A DNA stretch of 64,000 nucleotides, from the NCBI RefSeq assembly GCF_004519315.1, contig NZ_SOZE01000016.1:62001-126000 (forward strand). The letters run 5' to 3'. The position numbers and the translations under genes were made by a program. Positions 26,058-36,000 of this stretch are shown here, piece by piece. The notes below the pieces were generated by a model. It did not search any database. It was not told where the DNA came from and was given only the letters and a program-made list of their open reading frames with translations. Within the stretch, counting starts at the first letter, position 1; every line of letters begins with the position of its first letter. The stretch comes from Mucilaginibacter psychrotolerans (GTDB lineage: Bacteria; Bacteroidota; Bacteroidia; Sphingobacteriales; Sphingobacteriaceae).

Positions 26058-28781
26058 ATGAGAAAGTTTTTACTCCTTGTTACCTTCTTTGCCCTAAGTG
26101 CCGCCTTTACGCAGGCACAGGTTACCGTAAACAAAATTTTATGCGAAAACCGCAGCAACCCCATTGGGTTAGATGTGGCGCAGCCCCGCTTTACCTGGGA
26201 ACTGGCCTCGGCAGGCCGCAACGTTAGCCAAACCGCTTACCAGGTAAGGGTGAGCACCTATCCCGATTTCAGGAAGCCCATATGGGCTTCAGCTAAAATA
26301 GCTTCAGATTCATCGGTGCATGTGGCCTATAAAGGCAAGCCCCTGGCCTCGCACACCAAATATTACTGGCAGGTGCGTGTTTGGGATAACGGCAAAAAAG
26401 CTTCGGCATGGAGCGAAACCGGGTATTGGATCACATCACTTTTTAACCAAACCGAATGGCAGGCCAAATGGATAGCACCAGGCTATCAGGAAGATAGCCT
26501 GCGTGCATCCCCAATTTTCCGTAAAAGCTTCAGCGCTGCCAAAAAGGTAAGCTCGGCCATTGCTTTTATTACCGCACACGGCCTTTACGAAGCACAGATA
26601 AACGGCCATAGGGTAGGGGATGCGTACCTCACACCCGGCTGGACCGCCTACGCGAAACGCCTGCAATACCAGGCTTATGACGTTACCGACCTGCTGGCTA
26701 CCGGTAGCAATACCATTGGCGTTACGCTGGCCAGTGGCTGGTACCGCGGCACCATCGGCTTTGCCAACAATGCAAACAGGTATGGTAAAGATATAGCCCT
26801 GCTAATGCAACTGCATGTAACCTATACCGATGGTACGTCTGAAATAATTGTAACAGATAATAGCTGGAAATCATCTACAGCCGAAATCACTTACTCGGAA
26901 ATTTACAATGGCGAAACCATTGATAACCGCAAAATTAAACAGGGCTGGGCAGTTAACGGCTTCAATGACGCCAGCTGGAGCAGCGCGCAGGTAGTAGATT
27001 ATGGCACCAAAAATCTGGTAGCTACTTATAATGAGCCTGTACGTAAGCACGAAACTTTTAAGGCCCTTAGGGTAATTAAAACCAAGAAGAACGAGCATAT
27101 TGTTGATTTTGGGCAGAACCTGGTAGGCTGGGTAAAAATAAGGCTGAAAGGCAAAAAGGGACAGAAAGTGACCATATCGCATGCCGAAGTACTGGATAAA
27201 GATGGTAATTTTTATACCGATAACCTCCGCTCGGCCAAGGCACAGGATAACTTTATACTGGGTGGCGACGGCGTGGAAGTGTTCGAACCCCACTTTACCT
27301 TCCATGGCTTCCAGTTTATTAAGGTGGAAGGCTATAACGGCGAACTAAACCCGGATGATTTTACGGCTGTTACTTTATATTCGGATATGGCACCAACCGG
27401 TACTTTCAGTTCATCGAACGCCTTAGTAAACCAGTTACAGCACAATATTCAGTGGGGTCAGAAGGGGAACTTTTTAGATGTACCTACCGACTGCCCGCAG
27501 CGCGATGAGCGCCTGGGATGGACCGGCGATGCGCAAGTGTTCTCGCGCACGGCATCCTTCAATATGAACGTAGATAACTTCTTCTCCAAATGGCTGAAAG
27601 ATGTAGCCGCCGACCAATTGCCTAACGGCTCTGTACCCTTCGTTGTACCCAACGTACTGGGTAAAAACGATGCCGGCAGTGCGGGCTGGGGCGAAACCGC
27701 AACGGTTATACCCTGGAACATGTATGTGGCCTACGGCGATAAACGGATACTGGCCGACCAGTACGCCAGCATGAAGGGTTGGGTAGATTTTATGAAAAGC
27801 AACGCCAAAGACGACCTTTGGAACACCGGCTTCCACTTTGGCGACTGGTTGTTCTACAGTGTGAACGATGATACCGACGGCACCTCGGCAGTTACCGATA
27901 AGTACCTCATTGCCCAATGTTTTTATGCTTACTCAACGCAGTTGCTCATCAATGCTGCACAGGTATTGGGGAAAACCGACGATTACGAAAACTATGGCAA
28001 GCAGCTGAAGAACATCAAAGATGCCTTTATGCGCGAATACGTAACCGCCAATGGCAGGTTGGTATCCGGCACGCAAACGGCTTACGTGCTTGCCCTTAAC
28101 TTTGATATGCTGCCCGAGAACCTGCGCCCGCAGGCTGCGGCAAGGCTGGCAGCCAACGTGAAAGCCTACAACAATCACCTCACTACCGGCTTTTTGGGTA
28201 CGCCATACCTTTGCCAGGTGCTAAGCCGCTTTGGCTATACCGATGTAGCGTACAAACTATTGTTGCAGGATACCTACCCAAGCTGGCTGTACCCTGTAAA
28301 AATGGGCGCCACCACCATTTGGGAACGTTGGGACGGCATAAAGCCAGATAAAACCTTCGAAACGCCGACCATGAACTCCTTTAACCATTACTCGTACGGT
28401 GCCATTGGCGATTGGATGTACCGCACCATGGTAGGGCTGGATACGTATAACGATGCACCGGGGTATAAGCATATCAAAATAATGCCGCACCCGGGCGGTG
28501 GCTTTACCAACGCATCGGCAAGTTTGCAAACTTATTATGGTACCGTAAGTTCATCCTGGTCTATTGGTGGCAGTCAGCTGAATTTTGATGTGGAGATACC
28601 TGTAAACACTACGGCTTCGGTATTTATTCCTGCAAAAGATGCCGCAAGTGTGATGGATAACGGCAAGCCATTAAAAAACGGCAAGTTGTTTCAGCCTGCC
28701 AATAGCAAAGAAACTTATATACAGGTAGAGCTTGGCTCGGGCACGTATCATTACACCGCGCCTATGGATGGGCAAAAGTAG
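26058..28781 (+). CDS. GH78 alpha-L-rhamnosidase, secreted
   Basis: A 907-residue enzyme with a signal peptide ending FTQAQ. It has the typical GH78 order: an N-terminal fibronectin-like domain (residues about 25-125), a rhamnosidase N domain with HGLYEAQINGHRVGD, a beta domain, and an (alpha/alpha)6 barrel with DVPTDCPQRDERLGWTGDA near 474-492, which carries acidic catalytic residues. Later segments TTIWERWDG and NSFNHYSYGAIGDW are also typical. It releases terminal alpha-L-rhamnose from plant or microbial polysaccharides. A strong terminator follows the gene. Confidence 0.96.
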   Translation: MRKFLLLVTFFALSAAFTQAQVTVNKILCENRSNPIGLDVAQPRFTWELASAGRNVSQTAYQVRVSTYPDFRKPIWASAKIASDSSVHVAYKGKPLASHTKYYWQVRVWDNGKKASAWSETGYWITSLFNQTEWQAKWIAPGYQEDSLRASPIFRKSFSAAKKVSSAIAFITAHGLYEAQINGHRVGDAYLTPGWTAYAKRLQYQAYDVTDLLATGSNTIGVTLASGWYRGTIGFANNANRYGKDIALLMQLHVTYTDGTSEIIVTDNSWKSSTAEITYSEIYNGETIDNRKIKQGWAVNGFNDASWSSAQVVDYGTKNLVATYNEPVRKHETFKALRVIKTKKNEHIVDFGQNLVGWVKIRLKGKKGQKVTISHAEVLDKDGNFYTDNLRSAKAQDNFILGGDGVEVFEPHFTFHGFQFIKVEGYNGELNPDDFTAVTLYSDMAPTGTFSSSNALVNQLQHNIQWGQKGNFLDVPTDCPQRDERLGWTGDAQVFSRTASFNMNVDNFFSKWLKDVAADQLPNGSVPFVVPNVLGKNDAGSAGWGETATVIPWNMYVAYGDKRILADQYASMKGWVDFMKSNAKDDLWNTGFHFGDWLFYSVNDDTDGTSAVTDKYLIAQCFYAYSTQLLINAAQVLGKTDDYENYGKQLKNIKDAFMREYVTANGRLVSGTQTAYVLALNFDMLPENLRPQAAARLAANVKAYNNHLTTGFLGTPYLCQVLSRFGYTDVAYKLLLQDTYPSWLYPVKMGATTIWERWDGIKPDKTFETPTMNSFNHYSYGAIGDWMYRTMVGLDTYNDAPGYKHIKIMPHPGGGFTNASASLQTYYGTVSSSWSIGGSQLNFDVEIPVNTTASVFIPAKDAASVMDNGKPLKNGKLFQPANSKETYIQVELGSGTYHYTAPMDGQK

Positions 28782-28802
28782 CCGTAGTTCAATAGATATT
28801 TC

Positions 28803-28834
28803 ATCAAAGCGATGGCGCTAACCATCGCTTTGAT
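28803..28834. terminator. Bidirectional intrinsic terminator
   Basis: A perfect 13-bp stem (ATCAAAGCGATGG / CCATCGCTTTGAT) with a 6-base loop, followed on the plus strand by TTTTT. It lies between the convergent GH78 and PAP2 genes and can end both transcripts. Confidence 0.85.
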
Positions 28835-28845
28835 TTTTAAAGGTA

Positions 28846-29637
28846 CTAAAGCTGCTTAGTAAACACAAACCCTACTACACCATCGCTAAAAGTAGGCATA
28901 ATCATACTTTGCTTGCTGGATTTATCGTCGTGGAAAAGCTTGTTCCTGAATAGCGGATATAATGCATAGGCCGCTTTGGTACCTAGTATGCCAAAACCTG
29001 CACCTGCCACAATATCGCTAAACCAATGCTTGTGGTTGTAAACCCTTAAAACGGCTGTAGCTGTTGCAAATGTATAACCCAAAACGCCATACATGGGCGA
29101 TTTGTCGCCATACTCCTGCGCCATAAATTCGGCAGCTACAAACGCGCTGCCCGCATGCCCCGATGGGAAAGAAAGACGGTCGGCACCATTGGGCCTGAGC
29201 CTGCCGGATGAACGCTTTAAACCAAAAGTGGCCAAGCCGAATATACCCTCGGACAAGCCTAAGAGGATAGTCCTATCGATAAAGGTGTTTTTGCCGTGCA
29301 CGCCCGCAAAGTTCAAACCATATACCATTGCAATAGGGGCATATTGCAAATAGTTTTCAATGGGGTATAGGTTACCCGGGTGGTCTTCCTGTGCATCCCG
29401 GTCTATGCTAAAATCGAGGTTGCGGATGGCTTTTACATTGAACGATAATGCGCCATAAGTAACGAATGCTGCAGGCGGTATAAATGATTGCCATGTGGTG
29501 CTCAAATTTTTAACCGTATCTGGCAGGGCCAACAGGTTAGCCGAATCTGTTTTTAAGGAATCATTTGTGCTCACTTTTATTTGGGCACTGGCGGTTAAAG
29601 TTACAACGCTGAGGAGTATGAGAAAAATCTTTTTCAA
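28846..29637 (-). CDS. PAP2-superfamily phosphatase
   Basis: A 263-residue envelope protein with a signal peptide (MKKIFLILLSVVTLTASAQ) and membrane segments. The three PAP2 signatures are present: the KRSSGRLRP type near residue 140, FPSGHAG near 157, and RVYNHKHWFSDIVAG near 198, which give the catalytic histidines. These enzymes dephosphorylate lipid phosphates such as undecaprenyl pyrophosphate, phosphatidic acid or lipid A. The substrate cannot be told here. It converges on the GH78 gene. Confidence 0.92.
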   Translation of the reverse strand: MKKIFLILLSVVTLTASAQIKVSTNDSLKTDSANLLALPDTVKNLSTTWQSFIPPAAFVTYGALSFNVKAIRNLDFSIDRDAQEDHPGNLYPIENYLQYAPIAMVYGLNFAGVHGKNTFIDRTILLGLSEGIFGLATFGLKRSSGRLRPNGADRLSFPSGHAGSAFVAAEFMAQEYGDKSPMYGVLGYTFATATAVLRVYNHKHWFSDIVAGAGFGILGTKAAYALYPLFRNKLFHDDKSSKQSMIMPTFSDGVVGFVFTKQL

Positions 29638-29991
29638 AGAATATAAGCTGGGTTAAAAATGTTGCTATTTAAGTTATTAATCTGTAGAAAATCTGGATAT
29701 CGGCACATCGTGAAGTTTGCTGCGTGTAAATTAACAAATTATTTAGTCGAATTAACAGTTGATAGTCAGCCGTGTTTTAATTTTTTCTTCCGCTTTTTGC
29801 GAAAGGTTCTACCTCAACGTCTCCTTTTTCTATCCTTTTTAGCGCAGCAATTATGCACGGTAACCACACTGAATACGGTCAAATGCAAATTTTCTCAAAC
29901 AATCTCCTTATTGATGCCGTTATTCAATAGTTAATAAGTAATTGCTATACGATAAATAATTACGCAGTACTTAATTATTACACATCTAAAA

Positions 29992-29999
29992 ACAAGGAG
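29992..29999 (+). promoter_or_regulatory. Strong Shine-Dalgarno site before the fasciclin gene
   Basis: AAGGAGAA lies 4-11 bp before ATG 30004. Clear Shine-Dalgarno sites are uncommon in this window, so the gene may be highly expressed. The 366 bp spacer upstream shows no other supported feature. Confidence 0.5.
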
Positions 30000-30003
30000 A
30001 AAC

Positions 30004-30588
30004 ATGAAACGATCCATTTTTATGGCTGCAGCAGTAATCGCAATTGGTTTTACTACAAGCAGCGTATTTGCACAAACAACACAAGATACAACCAGGAAAA
30101 CCACAACGACGACTAGCACCACAACGGCCGCAGCAGCCGATGGCGCAAGCGATGTGGTTGGCGCGCTGGCCAGCAACGCCGATTACAGTACTGCATTGGC
30201 AGCCGTTAAGGCAGCTAAACTCGATTCTGTTTTAAAAGCAGGCGGGCCCTATACGATTTTTGCGCCCAATAATATCTCGTTCGGTAACCTACCGGCTGGT
30301 AAACTGGATAGCTTGCTGAAAGACCCGGTAACACTGGCAACCTTGCTAAAAGGGCATGTGGTTATGGGTAAATACGGCAAAAAGGAGATTATTGCTGCAT
30401 TAACCGCAGGTAAAGGCAAAGCAACGGTAACCACCTTAGACGGGCAGCCGCTCACGCTATCGTTAGTCAGTAACAAATTGCAATTGACCAATGCCGCAGG
30501 CAGTACAGCACAGGTTACGCTGTTTGATTTGATAGGTGCCAATGGTGTAGTGAACGGGCTCAATGGCATATTGATGCCCAAACCGTAA
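30004..30588 (+). CDS. Secreted fasciclin (FAS1) domain protein
   Basis: A 194-residue protein with a signal peptide ending SSVFAQ, a Thr-rich linker (residues about 25-45), and one FAS1 domain with GPYTIFAPNNISFGNLP (H1-type motif) and a C-terminal GVVNGLNGILMP (H2 region). FAS1 proteins act in cell-surface adhesion or in the extracellular matrix. It has a clear Shine-Dalgarno site before it and a terminator after it, so it is a single-gene unit. Confidence 0.95.
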   Translation: MKRSIFMAAAVIAIGFTTSSVFAQTTQDTTRKTTTTTSTTTAAAADGASDVVGALASNADYSTALAAVKAAKLDSVLKAGGPYTIFAPNNISFGNLPAGKLDSLLKDPVTLATLLKGHVVMGKYGKKEIIAALTAGKGKATVTTLDGQPLTLSLVSNKLQLTNAAGSTAQVTLFDLIGANGVVNGLNGILMPKP

Positions 30589-30610
30589 ATAGCGTTTTTA
30601 TTATTTCATT

Positions 30611-30639
30611 GCAAAACCCGGCCCGCAGCCGGGTTTTGC
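30611..30639 (+). terminator. Intrinsic terminator after the fasciclin gene
   Basis: An 11-bp perfect stem, GCAAAACCCGG / CCGGGTTTTGC, with a 7-base loop. It starts 22 bp after the stop codon and is followed by TGTTTAA, a short T-rich tail. Confidence 0.8.
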
Positions 30640-30690
30640 TGTTTAAAAGCAGATTTGAAAAGCCTAAATTAGCACGCAAAAGAGCATTTT

Positions 30691-31179
30691 ATGAAACAAC
30701 CCGATGCCGAATATTGGATAAAGCAATTATCGCTACAACCGCATCCCGAGGGTGGCTATTACAAGGAAGTGTTCCGTTCGCAACAGCAGGTGAATAGGTT
30801 GGGTGAGGGGAAAGCGTTGCAGGCATGCACCTCCATCTATTACCTGCTGGAAGGCGAAGATTATTCTGGTTTCCACAAGATTTCTTCAGATGAGATATGG
30901 TACTTTCACCAGGGTGTGCCGCTTATGGTACACGTGATAACTGCTCAAGGTAAGCACGAGGCATGGACATTATCCGACCAGCCGGGCGGCGGTTTGTCAT
31001 TAGTGGTACCAGCCGGTTTATGGTTTGCAGCGGAGATACCTTCCAAAGCAGGTTTCGCTTTGGTGAGCTGTGCCGTGGCACCCGGGTTTGAGTTCAGTGA
31101 ATTTGAGATGGCTAAGAAGGAGGAATTGATAGAGACATATCCGGGGAATGAAGGGCTGATTGGTAGGTTGTGCAGGTAA
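30691..31179 (+). CDS. DUF985 cupin-fold protein
   Basis: A 162-residue cytoplasmic protein of the DUF985 (Cupin_5) family. Typical pieces are LQPHPEGGYYKEVFRS near the N-terminus, TSIYYLLEGEDYSGFHKISSDEIWYFHQG (given here as neighbouring segments) with the cupin ligands, and VPAGLWFAAE. Members bind sugar-like or small ligands in a double-stranded beta barrel. The reaction is unknown. It ends at a GC-rich repeat and converges on the broken YjdF gene. Confidence 0.85.
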   Translation: MKQPDAEYWIKQLSLQPHPEGGYYKEVFRSQQQVNRLGEGKALQACTSIYYLLEGEDYSGFHKISSDEIWYFHQGVPLMVHVITAQGKHEAWTLSDQPGGGLSLVVPAGLWFAAEIPSKAGFALVSCAVAPGFEFSEFEMAKKEELIETYPGNEGLIGRLCR

Positions 31180-31257
31180 CAGCCCCACCCAACCCTCCCC
31201 GGAAGGGAGGGCTTTAAATTTTGAAGTCTCCCCTGCCGGGGGAGATTTAGAGGGGGC
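31180..31257. repeat. GC-rich dispersed intergenic repeat with two hairpins
   Basis: Two stem-loops, CCCTCCCCGGAAGGGAGGG and TCTCCCCTGCCGGGGGAGA, are joined by an AT-rich piece. From memory, very similar phrases occur between genes in many Bacteroidota genomes. The element fills the 67 bp between two convergent genes, and its right end supplies the last codons and stop of the YjdF-like frame. Confidence 0.65.
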
Positions 31258-31843
31258 GTATCGCCTTGTCTTGAAGTTTAGAAAACAACACCACCATACA
31301 AATGGCCCCGATAGTAGCAAAAAGCATATCGCTTTGGGTGTCCCATATATCGCCTTGCGTGCCTAAAAACGAATCGCCGGATGAGCCGGAGGTTACCGAT
31401 ACAAACCATTCGATAAATTCATACGTTACGCTGATGCTCATGCAAACGCATACGGTTAAGAAGGCCACCCAGCCTTTTTTGAGGATGACATTACAGCGGA
31501 TAAATAATTCGCGGGCAATCATGGCAGGTACGAATCCCTGGGTAAAGTGGCCCACTTTATCTTAATTGTTGCGGGTTTGGTGCAAGGCATCGCGCAGCCA
31601 ATTGAAGGCCGGTACTTCGGCATAGGTGTAATGCCCGCCAACGAAAAGGATATAGCAATGCAGCAAAATAGCCACATAGGTTAGGTAGCTGAATTGGAAA
31701 CGTTTGTACGTAAACAGCAGCACCACGAAGCCGATAATAGCAGGGAAAACTTCCAGTATCCAGGTAAAATAATCGTGCGGGTTAATGGCGGAACCGATAA
31801 GCCCTATGAAGAATAATACGATGAGTACGGCATGTTTATTCAT
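31247..31843 (-). pseudogene. yjdF: YjdF/DUF2238-like membrane protein gene broken by an in-frame stop
   Basis: Two frames in the same reading phase (31562-31843 and 31247-31555) together give one DUF2238/YjdF-like protein. The N-terminal part has INPHDYFTWILE and GGHYTYAEVP..NWLRDA; the C-terminal part has GHFTQGFVPAMIARE and YEFIEWFVS. Only a TAA at 31564-31562 separates them, and the codons between (TAA GAT AAA GTG GGC CAC) read exactly where family members have Tyr-Asp-x-x-Gly-His. A single base change of TAT or TAC to TAA explains it. The final residues come from the adjoining repeat. The gene could be dead, split, or read through. Confidence 0.75.
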
Positions 31844-31900
31844 GCGGTAAGTTATGAAGAAAGGAGCTTGTAATTTCTTCTAATTATTATAGCGCAATAT

Positions 31901-32326
31901 TCACGCCTGCTTGCTGTCACTAAATGTTTTGAGAAATTCAGCCGCCGTTAAAATAGGAATGTTTTGAAATGGATTTAAGACTAAAAGGTCTAAGTCGCCG
32001 GTTATGATACAGGAAGCGCCTGATTCAACTGCCAGCTCTAAAAATTTATTATCTTTTGAATCTCTGCAGGCATTAATCTTAACGGAAATATTGATTAATT
32101 GCCCCTTTTCTTCAAATGCAGATATCTCTTTCAGGCGCATATCTATTGTGAGGTATTTGTCGAATTTAGGGCGGATAAATGTATCGGCAAATTCTGCTAA
32201 AGTATCAATGGAATAAACAGAAATGCCGATTTTGCGAGCAATATCGTATGCCCGCCTGGTTACCGAATTGGGCAAAAGATTGGCACTGATTAGGCTATTA
32301 GTGTCAAAAACAAAAATATTAGTCAT
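31901..32326 (-). CDS. PIN-domain toxin (VapC-like ribonuclease)
   Basis: A 141-residue PIN domain protein. The acidic catalytic set is visible: Asp8 in VFDTNSL, an acidic residue in LAEFADTF, CRDSKDNKF, and ITGDLDLL near the C-terminus. It matches the 'PIN family toxin-antitoxin' type that cuts RNA. Its start overlaps the upstream 76-residue antitoxin frame by 8 bp, the usual toxin-antitoxin arrangement. Confidence 0.88.
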   Translation of the reverse strand: MTNIFVFDTNSLISANLLPNSVTRRAYDIARKIGISVYSIDTLAEFADTFIRPKFDKYLTIDMRLKEISAFEEKGQLINISVKINACRDSKDNKFLELAVESGASCIITGDLDLLVLNPFQNIPILTAAEFLKTFSDSKQA

Positions 32327-32549
32327 TGTCAGCCAAAAGTGCTTCTAATATTTCAGGTGTCAGGCCGTTCTTTATAGCCTCATTGCCTACGTCGTCTAAT
32401 AATTTGGAGTAATCTGCAAATGTGGCATCATTCAATGCTTTTTTTACCATTAAGCTAACGGTATTATTAAATTGTTGTTTAGTCTCTTTGCTAAAACCTT
32501 GATAAGCCTTTCCTACGGTATCATCAACCTCTAATATTATCCTTTGCAT
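32319..32549 (-). CDS. Antitoxin of the PIN toxin pair
   Basis: A 76-residue small acidic-to-neutral helical protein (MQRIILEVDDTVGKAYQGF...) that precedes the toxin and overlaps it by 8 bp. The N-terminal strand, IILEVDDTVGKAY, is of the type found in ribbon-helix-helix antitoxins, though the family was not identified. Its role is inferred from the pairing. Confidence 0.75.
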   Translation of the reverse strand: MQRIILEVDDTVGKAYQGFSKETKQQFNNTVSLMVKKALNDATFADYSKLLDDVGNEAIKNGLTPEILEALLADND

Positions 32550-32653
32550 ATAATTATGTTTAAAAATAGCTGTCTATCAAAAATACAAAAAAATGAAGTG
32601 AAGAAGTTATACCGAAAATAAATTTTAGGCAGAACAGTTTGGATAGCAAAGCC

Positions 32654-33013
32654 TCATACATCCTCCACAAAATTAACCGGCTGGCTTTCGTCAAATGCCA
32701 CGTAGATGCGCCGCCAGGGTTCATCGTCAAGCATTTTCCATTTGTGGGCGGTGCCGGTGGTATCCATGGCTATGAGTAATTCGCCGGGGCGCAAAATAAA
32801 AGTTGCGCCGGGGAAGGTCTCAAACTCCAGCGTGCCGGTAAGGGTAATTACGTACTGGCAGGTGGGGGCGTTGTGCCAATCGTAAAAAGAGTGCGGTGGC
32901 GATTCCTGGAAACGGATGCTGGTAGCCTGGTTAAGCTCGCCCTGGCTAACGGTGCCGGTTTGTATATGCGAGTGCCCGTCAGGGCCGGTGTAAAGTTTGT
33001 GGGCTTTTATCAT
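32654..33013 (-). CDS. Cupin domain protein
   Basis: A 119-residue single-domain cupin with ESPPHSFYDWHNAP and YVITLTGTLEFETFPGATF (strands of the two cupin motifs; the second ends LRPGELLIAMD). The His residues could bind a metal. The ligand is unknown. It is just downstream of the efflux operon terminator and so probably has its own transcript. Confidence 0.85.
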   Translation of the reverse strand: MIKAHKLYTGPDGHSHIQTGTVSQGELNQATSIRFQESPPHSFYDWHNAPTCQYVITLTGTLEFETFPGATFILRPGELLIAMDTTGTAHKWKMLDDEPWRRIYVAFDESQPVNFVEDV

Positions 33014-33020
33014 AAAAAAA

Positions 33021-33044
33021 TGGCCGCAGTTTTTGCTGCGGCCA
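33021..33044 (-). terminator. Intrinsic terminator of the metal-efflux operon
   Basis: A 9-bp perfect stem, TGGCCGCAG / CTGCGGCCA, with a 6-base loop; on the minus strand it is followed by seven T. It lies 12 bp after the stop codon of the RND gene. Confidence 0.85.
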
Positions 33045-33055
33045 AATGTAATTGT

Positions 33056-36000
33056 TTAAGCGTTTATTGCGCCTATGCGTTTCAGTGTTTTTCGGTTTTC
33101 CCTTTTATGGATAAACCTGTGCACTATGGCATATATCAATGGTAATATGAGTAGGGTAAGTATGGTGGATGTTACCAGGCCGCCAATTACTACGATAGCC
33201 AATGGTTTTTGCGTTTCTGAACCTATACCGGTTGAAATAGCAGCCGGCATTAAACCAATGGCAGCCATCAGTGCCGTCATCACCACCGGGCGTACACGGG
33301 AGATTACGCCGCTCAGGATGGCATCGTCCAGAATTTTGCCTTCTTCCAGGTTCTTGCGGAACACGGATATCAATATCACACCGTTTTGAATACATACCCC
33401 AAACAGTGCAATAAAACCGATGCCTGCTGAGATGCTGAAATTGGTTTGCGTGATATGCAGGGCAAGTATACCGCCTATTAAAGCGAATGGTACATTAAGA
33501 ATAACCAGAAAAGCATCCTTGGCGTTACCGAAGGTGATATACAGTAAAAGGAAGATGACCAATAAACAAATGGGTACAACATGTGCCAGCGTGTTTGATG
33601 CGCGGATCTGGTTTTCAAATTCGCCGTTCCAGGTGAAGGAATAACCCTGATCGAGTTTCACTTTGTCGCCTACTTTTTGTTGGGCTTCGGCTATAGTGCT
33701 GCCCAGGTCTCTTCCACGTACAGAAAATTTAACGGCTATATAGCGGCTGTTGTTATCCCTAAAGATAAAAGCCGGACCAGTTAACTTCTTAATGGTAGAG
33801 ATTTCCTTAATAGAGATTTTGGCGCCATTGAGCGTTGGTACCATCAGGTTCTCAATTTTTTCCTCACTGTTACGATATTGTTTTTGGTAGCGGATACGGA
33901 TGTCGAATTTACGCTCGCCTTCGTATAACTGCGTTGCTGCTTTACCACCTATGGCCATTTCAATTACCGAATTGGCATCGGCAGTAGATACGCCGTATAG
34001 GGCCATCTTGCGTTGGTCGAGTTCTATCCGGAATTCGGGTTGGCCAAGGTTTCTAAGGATACCTAAATCCTCAACACCCTTTACATGTTTCAAAACATTC
34101 ATAACCGAATCGGCTTTATGGTCGAGCACATCAAAATCGGGACCGAAAATTTTAACCGCCATGGATGCCGGTACACCTGCAACCGCCTCGGCAACGTTAT
34201 CAATAATAGGTTGCGAATAATTGAAGATGATGCCCGGGAACTGACTGAGTTTTTTATCCATTTCGGCAATAAGCTGCTCCTGGGTAATGTTTCGTTTCCA
34301 CTGTTTCTTTGGCAACAGGTCAACCTGTATCTGTACGTTGAAAAAGCCTTTAGGGTCGGTACCATCATTTGTTCGCCCTACCTGCGAGAGGGTTTGTTTT
34401 ACCTCGGGGAAAGTAGCCAATACATCTCTTAACTTATCGGTGATCTTTACAGAATTTTCCAGTGAAGTGCTCATGGGCAATTGTGCAGTTACCCATAGCG
34501 CACCCTCATTTAATTGCGGTAAAAATTCCGAGCCTAAAAATTTAGCAGAAAAGAATGTTACACCCATAAATACCGTTGCCACTATTATGCTGAGTTTTTG
34601 ATGGCTGTATGTGTACTTAAACATCCTGCGGATACCGTTCTCAAAAAACAACACAACCGGATTATGTTTCTCTCTTACGTTTTTACGCAGCAGGATGCTG
34701 GATAGCGCAGGTACCAATGTAAGGGTGAATAGTAAAGCCCCAAGTAATGCAAAACCTAAGGTATAGGCAAGCGGAGAAAACATTTTACCTTCCACTTTTT
34801 GGAAAGCGAAAATGGGTATAAGGCAGGTTAAGATGATTAGTTTGGAGAAAAAGATAGCTTTGCCCATCTCCGTTCCCACGTTTTTAAACAGCCCAAGCTT
34901 AGCCAGGTTATTAAATTTGGGCATCCCAACTTCTTTTGCCCGATGATCGAGTGCTACGAAGATCCCCTCAACCATCACCACGGCACCATCTATAATGATA
35001 CCAAAATCTACTGCCCCCATAGAGAGTAGGTTGGCGCTCATGCCTTTTATTCTTAAACATATAAAGGCAAAAAGGAGGGCTAACGGAATAATAATGGCTA
35101 CAGTTAAAGTAGTGCGCCAATCGGCCATAAACAGGAACACAATTACTGTTACCAGTATAATACCCTCCAATAAATTGTGTATTACCGTTTCAGTGGCAAA
35201 GTCCATTAAAGAGGTACGGTCATAAAACGTATCCAGTTTAACATTTTTAGGCAAAATTCTGTTGTTCAGTTCGTCTACTTTAGCGTGTATCCTGGTGAGT
35301 ACCTCTGCGGGGTTTTCGCCTTTACGCATCACAACGATACCCTCTATCACATCATTGTTCTTATCCCTGCCAACCTGGCCTAAACGCGGCAAGCCGCTTT
35401 CTTTGATATCAGCAACGTCTCGGGCCAGTATAGGTACATTGTTTACATTTTTAATGATGATATTTTGTATTTCATCAATGTTGTTAATTAGTCCAATGCC
35501 GCGTACCACAAAAGCCTGGTCGTTTTTCTCTATTACATCGCCACCTACGTTAATATTACTGCGGCTAATGGCGTTAAATACATCTAAAGAAGTTAACCCA
35601 TATTTTTGAAGCAGGGATGGGTTTACACTCACCTCGTATGCTTTTTCTTCGCCACCAAAGCTGTTCACATCGGCAACGCCATCTACCGATTTAAATTGCT
35701 TATCCAATATCCAGTCCTGAATAGCGGTTAGCTCGTGCATGGATTTTGTTTTGCTTTTAAGCGTATAGCGGAAAATTTCACCCGTAGGGCCATAAGGCGG
35801 CTCAACCTCGGGCTTAACGCCATCGGGCAAGTCGGCATTGCCCAGGCGACTCAACACCTGCTGGCGCGCAAAGGCATCGTCTACATCATCATCGAAGATA
35901 ATACGGACGTATGATAGGCCGAAAGACGAAGTAGTGCGCAAGTTGGCCTTTTTTTGTACCGAGTTTAATACCGTTTCCATAGGGATAGTGATCATTTTCT

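Noticed and set aside
29659..29934. 91-codon frame on the plus strand before the fasciclin gene
   Set aside because: Composition is unlike the neighbouring genes, with no recognisable motif; the spacer is AT-rich.
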